From positions 1 through 23,357 of the forward strand of contig JAZOWA010000039.1 in assembly GCA_045659025.1 (NCBI GenBank): 23,357 nucleotides of DNA, read 5' to 3'. Below are positions 6,799 to 14,315 of the stretch, in pieces (the first letter of the stretch is position 1; every line of letters begins with the position of its first letter). The notes under the pieces are model-generated. The model saw only the letters and a program-made list of their open reading frames with translations, did not search any database and was not told where the DNA came from. The position numbers were made by a program, and so were the translations under genes. This DNA comes from SIG455 sp045659025 (GTDB lineage Bacteria; Bacillota; Clostridia; UMGS1810).

Positions 6799-7806
6799 TC
6801 AAAGCATACTATGCATAATGGGCCATGCCTCATCGGGATAGAACTGATGACCGCCCTCACCTATTACAAGGTGGCAGGTGTCTTCCTTACCAATAGAAGC
6901 ATAAGCGGATTTGATAATATCAAAGCTCTTCTTAACGCCTTCAACGGGGAAGATAACATCTTCTTTACCACACACAACAACGAGTTTCTTAGGTGCGATA
7001 AGGCAACCCAAATCACCCATGTTGAAGTATTTTCTGATACCGGGGATGAAATTACAGGGGCAATGATACATTGCCATAATAGAATCATCATAAGTGCATA
7101 CTGCACATGAGGGTACAGACATATAAAGGCGGTCTTCAATACATGAGGTGTAGAAAGTAGCTGTACCACCACCCGAATTACCCATAAGAACGATTCTCTC
7201 GGTATCAATATATTCTGTAAGCTTGCTTTCTATAACATCAATAAGACGACATACATCCCAAGCTCTCTCGCCAATTGCTGTTCTGCCAAGAAGGAGAGTT
7301 GCCATGGCGGTATTATCTTTAAGGCAAGATGGACTACCCGTCTCTGTCTGGCCTGCAGCACCCATATATCTCTGGTCAAGAGCAATAGCGCAGCAACCTT
7401 CTTTAACAGCTCTTACAGCAAAATCTCTGCCACCCGCAATAATTCTGGCGTCGTTCTCAAATTTGCATTCTCCGAGAGAAATCTGCATTCCTGTAGAATG
7501 ACCCTGGAGGCAGATTACAACCGGCAAAGGCTTGGTAATACCATCCGGAACAAGGAGACCGCAAGGAACGAAATATCCCTCTTCACTCTGGAATTCAAAG
7601 TTTATCTGGGTATAGCCGTCCTTTTTCTTAGTCTCGATTATCTCAAACATATCGTCACATTTGGTAGTGGGCAATCCGAGGAGTTCAATCAATTTCTCCC
7701 TTGCTCTCTTCTGCCACACATCCAAGGGTTCGCTACCGTCAAACTTCATCAGAGGTTCGCCAGCGATTTTGTGAATGTATTCTAATGACTTGTAAATCTT
7801 ATCCAT
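6799..7806 (-). CDS. Alpha/beta-hydrolase, AXE1 / Abhydrolase_7-like esterase
   Basis: This 335-residue protein is an alpha/beta-hydrolase resembling the acetyl xylan esterase or Abhydrolase_7 group. A full catalytic triad can be proposed: nucleophile Ser211 in GNSGGG, Asp283 in CGKEDVIFP, and His320 in GEGGHQF. The oxyanion region is ICLQGHSTG (98-106). A conserved-looking block ALDQRYMGAAGQTETG (142-157) follows the core strand. It has no signal peptide, so it should act in the cytoplasm, for example on an imported acylated sugar or another ester. AAGGAG precedes the ATG at 7806. It is the second gene after fucI, 82 bases downstream with a hairpin in the gap, and shares that gene's terminator. 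The substrate is unknown; a link to deoxy-sugar breakdown is inferred from context only. Confidence 0.8.
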   Translation of the reverse strand: MDKIYKSLEYIHKIAGEPLMKFDGSEPLDVWQKRAREKLIELLGLPTTKCDDMFEIIETKKKDGYTQINFEFQSEEGYFVPCGLLVPDGITKPLPVVICLQGHSTGMQISLGECKFENDARIIAGGRDFAVRAVKEGCCAIALDQRYMGAAGQTETGSPSCLKDNTAMATLLLGRTAIGERAWDVCRLIDVIESKLTEYIDTERIVLMGNSGGGTATFYTSCIEDRLYMSVPSCAVCTYDDSIMAMYHCPCNFIPGIRKYFNMGDLGCLIAPKKLVVVCGKEDVIFPVEGVKKSFDIIKSAYASIGKEDTCHLVIGEGGHQFYPDEAWPIMHSML

Positions 7807-7842
7807 AACTTTCTCCTTAATTTACATAGGTGAACATTATAA

Positions 7843-7870
7843 CTACCCATTGCGCAATGGCAATGGGTAG
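7843..7870 (-). promoter_or_regulatory. Hairpin between fucI and the hydrolase gene
   Basis: CTACCCATTGC (7843-7853) and GCAATGGGTAG (7860-7870) form an 11-bp perfect stem with a 6-base loop. On the minus strand it is not followed by a solid T-run, so it is more likely an mRNA processing, stabilising or partial-termination element than a full terminator. It would favour fucI over the downstream hydrolase. Confidence 0.6.
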
Positions 7871-7888
7871 CATAATAAATACATCAGA

Positions 7889-9664
7889 TTATTTGTACAT
7901 AGGACCGTAGTTCATGCAGGCTGCGAGGTCTGCTGCTTCTGCATTCTCTGTGCCGAAACCTGACCAGCAGTGAGGACGGTAAACCTTCTCCTCGGGAACG
8001 TTGTGCATAGCAACGTGGATTCTGAGCATTGAGCAAAGTGTGATAATCTCTGCACCAACATGGCCACCAACGGTTACACCATGGTTAGCACCCCAGTTAG
8101 CCATTACTGAATATACATCAGTGAATGCGCCCTTACCTGTAAGGATGGGAGCAAACCATGTTGTGGGCCATGTGGGGTCTGTACGTTTGTCAAGCTTATC
8201 GTGTACATCATCGGGAAGGTCACATGTGTAGCCCTCTGCAATCTGGATAACAGGGCCAATGCCGTCAACAATATTTACACGGAGCATAGTAACGGGCATT
8301 TCAGCTCTTGTTCTGAAGTGGCTGGAGAAACCGCCGCCACGGAAATACTCACGGTCTGCAGGGCACCAGTCGGTTGCTTCGAGGCAAGCCTTGATGTCTG
8401 CGTCAGTCATATTCCACCATTCTTTCTGTGTGCCGTTGCCGTTTGCATCCTTAGCCATACCTGTGCAGTCAAGAGCAGTAGCACCAGAATTGATAAGGTG
8501 GATGATACCGTCTTTCGCTTTGCCTTCAAGTTCTTTGCCGGTAACTCTCTTAACAGCATCAGGTGACCAGTATGTACGAACGTCATGGAAGCAAGGAGCC
8601 TTATTGGTAAGCAATGTACCAAAGAGCATTGAAATACCGTTCAAGGTATCGTTCTCAGTAGCAAATGCTGTGGGTTTCTTCTTACCTGTCCAGTCAAATG
8701 ATGAAGCCATAATTGCCTCAGTAAAGTCTGCATTGGGCAACCAGTCTGTCCAGTTTCTCTGACCCTGGAAACCACCAACGATAGCATTCTTACCGAGTGC
8801 TTCTTCGTGCCAACCGAGTTTGGCAAGTTTCTCATTACCATTCATGATATCCTTAACGATAATAGAGAATTTAGCAATGAATTCCCATTCATCTTTTACA
8901 ACGCCAGACTTCTTGATGATTTCGGGGAAGTCTTTGCCGGCGTTCTTGTTAAAGCCTTCTTTGCAGTTAGCTCTGATCCAAGCGATTGCCTGCTCATACT
9001 CATCTTTATCATAAATTTCAAGAGTGATTCTTCTGAGAACCTCTGTAAGGTCTACAAACTCTGCACGAAGACCGAGGTACTTCTGCATAAAGGGAACATC
9101 ACAGTATGAACCTGCAATACCCATTGATACGCCACCGAGGTTAACGTATGCTTTATTTCTCATCTGGCCAACAGCGATTGCACCCTTAGCCCAGAGAAGC
9201 ATCTTCTCTTTAACATCCTCGGGGATAGTGTTGTCTTCAATATCCTGAACATCGTGGCCATACATAGAGAATGCAGGCAAACCACGCTGTGCAAATGCAG
9301 ACATAACTGCAGCAAGATAAACTGCGCCAGGTCTCTCTGTACCGTTGAAGCCCCAAACTGCTTTTACATTAGTGGGATCAAGGTCCATTGTCTCGCTACC
9401 GTAGCACCAGCATGGAGTAACTGCCAATGTAGCACAAACATTTTCACCAGAGAAATATTCAGCGCACTTTGCTGCCTCTGCGCCACTACCGATTGTGCAA
9501 GGTGAAATTACACACTGAACAGGAGTGCCGTCCTGATAATAAACATTAGCTTCAATAAGCTCTTTAGCAGCTTTCGCCATTGCCATTGTCTTCTCTTCAA
9601 GGCTCTCGCGAACACCACCCCAACGTCCGTCAATCGTGGGACGGATACCAATTTTAGGATACAT
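7889..9664 (-). CDS. fucI: L-fucose isomerase
   Basis: FucI interconverts L-fucose and L-fuculose (and D-arabinose with D-ribulose) in the cytoplasm, using a divalent metal. The 591-residue length equals that of the E. coli enzyme as I remember it, and the metal and catalytic residues fall at the same numbers: Glu337 (FATENDTLNG), Asp361 (HDVRTYWSP) and His528 (GANHGV). Further family blocks are KIGIRPTIDGR at the N-terminus, VTPCWCYGSETMDLDP (82-97), WGFNGTERPGAVYLAA (104-119), and NYGPMYK at the C-terminus. A strong ribosome binding site (AGGAGG) lies just before the ATG at 9664. It is the first gene of a two-gene operon with an alpha/beta-hydrolase. Fuculokinase, fuculose-phosphate aldolase and a fucose transporter are absent from the window, which is unusual for a fucose operon. 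Confidence 0.97.
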   Translation of the reverse strand: MYPKIGIRPTIDGRWGGVRESLEEKTMAMAKAAKELIEANVYYQDGTPVQCVISPCTIGSGAEAAKCAEYFSGENVCATLAVTPCWCYGSETMDLDPTNVKAVWGFNGTERPGAVYLAAVMSAFAQRGLPAFSMYGHDVQDIEDNTIPEDVKEKMLLWAKGAIAVGQMRNKAYVNLGGVSMGIAGSYCDVPFMQKYLGLRAEFVDLTEVLRRITLEIYDKDEYEQAIAWIRANCKEGFNKNAGKDFPEIIKKSGVVKDEWEFIAKFSIIVKDIMNGNEKLAKLGWHEEALGKNAIVGGFQGQRNWTDWLPNADFTEAIMASSFDWTGKKKPTAFATENDTLNGISMLFGTLLTNKAPCFHDVRTYWSPDAVKRVTGKELEGKAKDGIIHLINSGATALDCTGMAKDANGNGTQKEWWNMTDADIKACLEATDWCPADREYFRGGGFSSHFRTRAEMPVTMLRVNIVDGIGPVIQIAEGYTCDLPDDVHDKLDKRTDPTWPTTWFAPILTGKGAFTDVYSVMANWGANHGVTVGGHVGAEIITLCSMLRIHVAMHNVPEEKVYRPHCWSGFGTENAEAADLAACMNYGPMYK

Positions 9665-9704
9665 ATAAAATACCTCCTTATTATTGATAAAATAATATAT
9701 TTAA

Positions 9705-9733
9705 ATTATAAACTATAAAGAGGTAAAAAGCAA
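9705..9733 (-). promoter_or_regulatory. Sigma-A promoter of fucI
   Basis: On the minus strand TTGCTT (9733-9728) and TATAAT (9710-9705, perfect) are separated by 17 bases. The start point would be about 35 bases before the fucI ATG. Confidence 0.7.
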
Positions 9734-9764
9734 TAGTTTTTAAGTAAATTTAGCAAAAAACTAT
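9733..9764. repeat. AT-rich inverted repeat between the Ca2+-ATPase gene and fucI
   Basis: ATAGTTTTT (9733-9741) and AAAAACTAT (9756-9764) are perfect 9-base arms around a 14-base spacer. It may be a weak terminator for the Ca2+-ATPase gene, whose stop codon is 10 bases away, and it touches the edge of the fucI -35 element, so an operator role is also possible. The sequence does not decide between the two. Confidence 0.45.
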
Positions 9765-9773
9765 AGTGGATTT

Positions 9774-12287
9774 TTATTCTTTTTTGGTATCTTTTCGCAA
9801 AACCAAACCATTCAGAACGAATTCAACCATTCCGCATGGCAATACTACTCCCCATTGTGCAAAGGTAAGTGGAATTGTTTTGAAAACTTCTGTGCAGGCA
9901 GGTATATACACAATGCAGAATGTAAGAAGCACAGAGAGAAGAACAGATACCAACAAAAGTGGGTTTGCAATCACATCACCGAAAGTGAGATTCCCCTCCT
10001 CCTTACGACATTCAAAGGCATAAATAAGCTCTGCAAATATCATAGTGGCAAAGGCAACAGTTCGTGCAATTTCTATACTGCCATATAAAAATCGTGCGAT
10101 GGAAAAAGCCAATAGCGCTTCTCCGCCTATTAGGATGCCAGACATCACTATATTGCTTCCAAGACCCTTTGAAAAAATACTCTCCCCTTCTTTTCGAGGC
10201 TGAGAGTTCATTATACCCTCCTCACCTTTATCTGCACCAAGCGCCAAGGCCGGAAGACCATCAGTAACCAGATTGAGCCAAAGTATCTGTATGGGAACCA
10301 GAGGTAATGGCATGCCACAGAGCGCAGATGCCCCCATAATAATCATTTCACCCAAGTTGCAGGAAAGAAGATAACGGATGAACTTACGGATATTACCGTA
10401 TATCACTCTTCCCTCTTCTACCGCCGAAATAATCGTAGAGAAATTATCATCCATAAGTATCATATCGGATGCTTCTTTGGCCACTTCAGTACCGCACCTG
10501 CCCATTGCAATACCAATATCCGCTTCCTTGAGCGATGGTGCATCATTAACACCGTCTCCCGTCATTGCCACTATGTTTCTGCGCCTTTTGAATGCTCGCA
10601 CTATCCTGAGTTTGTCTGTGGGAGACACTCTGGCGAATACATTTGTGGACTCTACCGCATCAACCAGTTGATCATCGCTCATTGATTCAATCTCTGCACC
10701 CGTAAGAGGGGTGTTATTTCCACGAAAGCCTATCATATCGGCTATTGCGGAAGCAGTAGCCTTATGGTCACCCGTTATCATAACTGGTCTTATTCCCGCA
10801 TCATAACATTTACGAACTGCAAGATATGATTCTTTGCGAGGCAAATCCTGCATCCCCTCAAGTCCGATAAATATCAGTTTGTCTTCCACGTCCTCTGTAT
10901 CTTCAGTAATCGGTTTGTATGCAAAACCTATTACTCTGAGCGCTTCTTCACCCATTTTCTCCGCCAATGTAATTACTCTTTGTTTATTATCAAAGGGTTC
11001 AATACCAGAGGATGTGAGTATGCGATCACACATACCTACTATCTTATCACAGCCACCTTTTACAAACGCCGTCTTACCCCCACTTGCATCACAACAAATC
11101 ACTGTCATGCATTTACGGCGAGAATCAAAAGGAATCTCTCCTACCCGGGTAAATTTCTCTTTATCATCACCATGTATTGCAGAATATTCGTATATAGCAA
11201 CCTCAGTAGGATCTCCTGCCAGCATATTCTCTCTGCGGGACACATTATTGCAAAGTCTGCCACACTCCACCAGGCGTTCAAAAGGTAATGAATCCCGTTT
11301 GGTGTGGTCGCTTAAAGAATCAATCACTTCCCCATCACAGAACACTTTTTTCACCGTCATCTTATTCTCGGTCAAAGTACCCGTCTTATCACTACAGATT
11401 ATATTTGTGCATCCCAGGGTCTCGATGGCAGGTAGTTTTCGCACGAGGGCATTTCTTTTGAGCATACGTGTAACGCCCATTGTAAGAGTTAAAGTTACTG
11501 CCGCAGGTAATCCCTCAGGAATTGCCGCCACCGCAAGGGATACAGACGACAGAAACATGTCATAACCTCTTTGACCACGAAACAATCCCGCAACAAAAAT
11601 CAATACACATACCGCTCCGCATATAACAACAAGTTCTTTGCCTATCTTATTAAGATACTTTTTAAGAGGCGTGTCCGACGAAACGGTGGTTTTGAGCATA
11701 TGAGCAATTGATCCCATCTTGGTTGACATGCCAACCTTATCCACTATAGCAAGACCTCTGCCATTTACTACGGTCGTACCCATATATATCATCTTATCCC
11801 CTTGCGCTGACTTTTCTACAGGCACTGATTCCCCCGTGAGCGCCGACTCATCTGTGTACAATTCTGCTGATGAAATGACAAGGCAATCAGCACATATCTT
11901 ATCTCCTGCTTCGAGTACCACCACATCAGATACCGTAACTTCTCTTGATGGAATCGTAACCTCTACCCCGTCACGCAAGACAGTAGTTACAGGCGCAGAA
12001 AGCCCCTTAAGCGCCTCGATTGATTTTTCTGTCTTATATTCCTGAACAAATCCAAGCATGCCGTTTATGGCGACTATTACAAGTATTGTTATCGCATCCG
12101 AATATTCACCAAGCGCAAAACTAAGTATTGTGGCGCCGATAAGGGTCAGCGTAAGCACATCCGCAAATTGCCTGAAAAATATATTTAGCAAAGACGTACC
12201 CTTGCTTTGTGCAAGTTCATTGTACCCGTATTCCAAAAGGTTTTTCCTCGCCTGCTTTGCATTCAATCCAACGTGTTCCTTCTCCAT
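9774..12287 (-). CDS. Calcium-translocating P-type ATPase (SERCA-like, P2A)
   Basis: This 837-residue membrane pump couples ATP hydrolysis to Ca2+ export. The P-type landmarks are all present: actuator TGES (151-154), ion-site PEGLP (257-261) in AAIPEGLPA, phosphorylation site Asp300 in SDKTGTLT, nucleotide-binding FVKGGCDK (408-415), TGDHKATA (505-512) and hinge TGDGVND (576-582). Calcium-site residues expected for P2A pumps are visible: Asn644 and Glu647 in CNLGEM (TM5), and Asn672 and Asp676 in WLNLVTDGLPALALG (TM6). The usual DPPR is DLPR here (481-484), a mild variation. AGGAGG lies 8 bases before the ATG at 12287. It is a single gene, divergent from the ECF sigma operon. Ca2+ is favoured over Mn2+ or Na+ by the complete site residues, but transport specificity is inferred. 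Confidence 0.94.
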   Translation of the reverse strand: MEKEHVGLNAKQARKNLLEYGYNELAQSKGTSLLNIFFRQFADVLTLTLIGATILSFALGEYSDAITILVIVAINGMLGFVQEYKTEKSIEALKGLSAPVTTVLRDGVEVTIPSREVTVSDVVVLEAGDKICADCLVISSAELYTDESALTGESVPVEKSAQGDKMIYMGTTVVNGRGLAIVDKVGMSTKMGSIAHMLKTTVSSDTPLKKYLNKIGKELVVICGAVCVLIFVAGLFRGQRGYDMFLSSVSLAVAAIPEGLPAAVTLTLTMGVTRMLKRNALVRKLPAIETLGCTNIICSDKTGTLTENKMTVKKVFCDGEVIDSLSDHTKRDSLPFERLVECGRLCNNVSRRENMLAGDPTEVAIYEYSAIHGDDKEKFTRVGEIPFDSRRKCMTVICCDASGGKTAFVKGGCDKIVGMCDRILTSSGIEPFDNKQRVITLAEKMGEEALRVIGFAYKPITEDTEDVEDKLIFIGLEGMQDLPRKESYLAVRKCYDAGIRPVMITGDHKATASAIADMIGFRGNNTPLTGAEIESMSDDQLVDAVESTNVFARVSPTDKLRIVRAFKRRRNIVAMTGDGVNDAPSLKEADIGIAMGRCGTEVAKEASDMILMDDNFSTIISAVEEGRVIYGNIRKFIRYLLSCNLGEMIIMGASALCGMPLPLVPIQILWLNLVTDGLPALALGADKGEEGIMNSQPRKEGESIFSKGLGSNIVMSGILIGGEALLAFSIARFLYGSIEIARTVAFATMIFAELIYAFECRKEEGNLTFGDVIANPLLLVSVLLSVLLTFCIVYIPACTEVFKTIPLTFAQWGVVLPCGMVEFVLNGLVLRKDTKKE

Positions 12288-12439
12288 AAGAAATGCCTCC
12301 TGTGTCTCCTTTTGCTTTCTATAAATATATTTTTATGAGGCACATGTTATGCTTTCTTTTCATACATTGTAACAAAACATACTACTTTGGGTTTGATATA
12401 GTCATAAGTGATTTATCATATAACTTTCACAAACAAGAG

Positions 12440-12468
12440 TTGAATATATTCTCTTTTTATGGTAGTAT
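12440..12468 (+). promoter_or_regulatory. Possible sigma-A promoter of the ECF sigma operon
   Basis: TTGAAT (12440-12445) and TAGTAT (12463-12468) are separated by 17 bases. It would give a basal transcript with a leader of about 110 bases. It is weaker than the other vegetative promoters in the window. The rest of the 12288-12582 gap holds only the ECF-type promoter described separately and no convincing small gene. Confidence 0.45.
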
Positions 12469-12508
12469 TATAAGACAACAATTTTAAATTTTATTTTTGT
12501 GATTTTAC

Positions 12509-12534
12509 GGAACAAAAACAGTGTTTTGAACGTC
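12509..12534 (+). promoter_or_regulatory. ECF-type promoter (GGAAC-N17-CGTC), probably autoregulatory
   Basis: GGAAC at 12509-12513 and CGTC at 12531-12534 are 17 bases apart. This is the bipartite pattern of ECF promoters (an AAC-containing -35 and a CGTC/CGTA -10), placed about 50 bases before the start codon of an ECF sigma gene. Autoregulation by that sigma is the usual arrangement and is inferred here. Confidence 0.6.
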
Positions 12535-12582
12535 TTATATACAAAGGCGTCTCAAAATGCAGAGAGGAGGCGTTTTCCGAGT

Positions 12583-13143
12583 ATGGATTCAAATACCGAA
12601 CTTATTAAAAAAGCTCAAAACGGAGATTTACGTGCTTTTGAGCAAGTGGTCAACGAACACTATAGCAGAATCTACAACATTGCCTTGGGTATTACAGGAT
12701 CTCCCCAGGATGCAGAAGATGCTGTGCAAAACGTACTTATAAAACTGCATTCCTCCATAGGAAGCTTCAAATTTCAATCAAAGTTTTCTTCTTGGGTTTA
12801 CAGAATTACCACCAATATCTGCCTTGATGAAATTCGTAAGAAAAAACGCTCCAAAACCTCCCCGATGGCTGATGTTGACGCAGAGGACCCCCTTGTGTAC
12901 CAGGATGTTTCTTCTCCTGAGGATCGCTATATATCCACGGAAAAACGCAATGCTTTGTATAAAGGAATCAACAAACTCAAGAAAGAACACAAGGAAGTAA
13001 TTGTGTTAAGGGATATCAACGGATTCTCATATAGCGAAATTGCCGAGATACTCAAATGTTCTGAAGGCACGATTAAATCCCGAATAAACAGAGCTCGTAT
13101 CGCTCTTAAAGACGTATTGACAGAAAGCGGATATTTTAACTGA
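12583..13143 (+). CDS. ECF-type RNA polymerase sigma factor
   Basis: This 186-residue regulator directs RNA polymerase to an alternative promoter set. Region 2 spans roughly residues 18-88, with AFEQVVNEHYSRIYNIAL, the DAEDAVQNVLIKLH core-binding helix and the WVYRITTNICLDEIRKKKR -10 recognition segment. Region 4 (about 125-180) carries the helix-turn-helix FSYSEIAEILKCSEGTIKSRINRAR for -35 recognition. The ATG at 12583 is chosen because GGAGG at 12566-12570 precedes it, at a slightly long 12-base spacing; extending to 12499 would add an N-terminus that the family lacks and would start before the ECF-type promoter. The zinc-finger anti-sigma gene begins 27 bases after its stop codon. The signal sensed is not evident; cell-envelope stress is the common theme for such pairs. 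Confidence 0.93.
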   Translation: MDSNTELIKKAQNGDLRAFEQVVNEHYSRIYNIALGITGSPQDAEDAVQNVLIKLHSSIGSFKFQSKFSSWVYRITTNICLDEIRKKKRSKTSPMADVDAEDPLVYQDVSSPEDRYISTEKRNALYKGINKLKKEHKEVIVLRDINGFSYSEIAEILKCSEGTIKSRINRARIALKDVLTESGYFN

Positions 13144-13170
13144 TAACATATTGGAAAAGGATGTGAAAAT

Positions 13171-14280
13171 ATGATTTCCTGCTCTGATGCTAAAAACCTG
13201 ATTAACGACTACATAGACGGATTACTGAACGAAAAAGATTGCTCATCGTTTGAAGAGCATATCTCCTGTTGTGAAAACTGTCATCACGAATACGACATGA
13301 TGAAATCCATGGTAAACGATCTTGATCATTCCAAAGCAAGTCTCCCGGTTGATTTCACAAAAAAGATGCACATAGCTCTGGTGAACAATCAGTTGAAAAG
13401 CAATAAGGAAAAGAAGTCCAAGCTATTCAACTTGCCTTATGCCAAGTTATCCACCATTACTGCGGCGGTGATTATGGTTGCTGCGGTTGGCAAATTCGGT
13501 GTGTATGACATATATAATGACGTGTCCAACAAAGCAATATTGACCGAGACGACTGTCATAGAGGAGAAAAACAACGAAATCACACTTAACGAGGAAGTAC
13601 CGGATACTCCTCCCGTCATCGAAAGCAAAAATGAAAATATTAAAATCATTAAGGTAATAGAAAAAACCGATAGTGTTTCTAATGACAATATTGCCATCAT
13701 CGAGAGTGCATCTTCACCTGATGAAACCATCTCTATCATTTACACAGAAGAATCGGAACCTTCTCCTATAGAGAACAGCCCAGAGCCTTCAGAAGCAGTA
13801 CCCGCACCCTTAGCCCTTGCACGTATGATCACCGAAGATGTGATTGAATCTGAAATCGTCGAAGAAACCACCGCCTCCTTAAGCAAGGCAATGGAATCCG
13901 ATGAGGCGATTACGGAAATTGAGGAGGTTGCCATAAGCAATGCGACCACTGATACGGTTGTGGAAGAACCCGCAGAAGATGTTATCACTGACGAGGTTGT
14001 GGCAGAAAAAAGTGTTTTCTTGCTCACCGAAAGTAACACCCCTGCCCCTACGATAGTAGAGATACACAAATCCGGTGAAGGAAATATGCTTACAATCAAA
14101 AATTATCTCTATACCTTCCTTGACGGTAATGAGATAGCCGAAGCAGACGATCAGATAACCATAACCATCAATGCAGACGAATATGAATCAATCATGAAAA
14201 AAATCAGTGGCAACGAATATGTGAAATCCATATCCGTAGGCAACGTATCAAATGGAAAAGCTATCATCATAATTAAATAA
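13171..14280 (+). CDS. Membrane-anchored zinc-finger anti-sigma factor with long acidic external stalk
   Basis: The 369-residue product should bind and silence the upstream ECF sigma. The cytoplasmic N-terminus is a ZAS-type anti-sigma domain with the pattern H-x3-C-x2-C (His30, Cys34, Cys37). One membrane segment lies at about 92-111 (STITAAVIMVAAVG). The external part begins with about 180 residues (about 115-295) dominated by Glu, Ser, Thr, Pro, Val and Ile, with many EE, EES, PEPSE and VVEEPAED stretches. It is probably disordered and resembles a wall-spanning stalk. A compact C-terminal region (about 296-369, from TIVEIHKSGEGNMLTI to GKAIIIIK) has beta-rich character and could be a sensor domain of unknown family. 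It follows the sigma gene by 27 bases and ends at a strong terminator. Pairing with the sigma is confident; the sensed signal is unknown. Confidence 0.88.
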   Translation: MISCSDAKNLINDYIDGLLNEKDCSSFEEHISCCENCHHEYDMMKSMVNDLDHSKASLPVDFTKKMHIALVNNQLKSNKEKKSKLFNLPYAKLSTITAAVIMVAAVGKFGVYDIYNDVSNKAILTETTVIEEKNNEITLNEEVPDTPPVIESKNENIKIIKVIEKTDSVSNDNIAIIESASSPDETISIIYTEESEPSPIENSPEPSEAVPAPLALARMITEDVIESEIVEETTASLSKAMESDEAITEIEEVAISNATTDTVVEEPAEDVITDEVVAEKSVFLLTESNTPAPTIVEIHKSGEGNMLTIKNYLYTFLDGNEIAEADDQITITINADEYESIMKKISGNEYVKSISVGNVSNGKAIIIIK

Positions 14281-14310
14281 AAAACATCCGTGCCCTGCAC
14301 GGATGTTTTT
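14281..14310. terminator. Bidirectional terminator between the anti-sigma gene and prmC
   Basis: AAAACATCCGTG (14281-14292) and CACGGATGTTTT (14298-14309) form a perfect 12-bp stem with a CCCTG loop, with T-runs on both strands. It separates the convergent anti-sigma and prmC genes. Confidence 0.92.
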
Positions 14311-14315
14311 AACAA

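Noticed and set aside
8259..8762. 167-codon plus-strand open frame antisense to fucI
   Set aside because: fucI is conserved along its full length with catalytic residues at the expected numbers; the antisense frame has no supporting start signals.
10834..11565. 243-codon plus-strand open frame antisense to the Ca2+-ATPase gene
   Set aside because: It lies wholly inside a gene with all P-type motifs, has no ribosome binding site and gives a serine/isoleucine-rich product with no recognisable family. It is a mirror frame of the real gene.
12293..12487. 64-codon plus-strand frame in the Ca2+-ATPase / ECF sigma gap
   Set aside because: There is no ribosome binding site at its ATG, it overlaps the Ca2+-ATPase leader, and the product is unremarkable. 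The gap is better explained by promoters.
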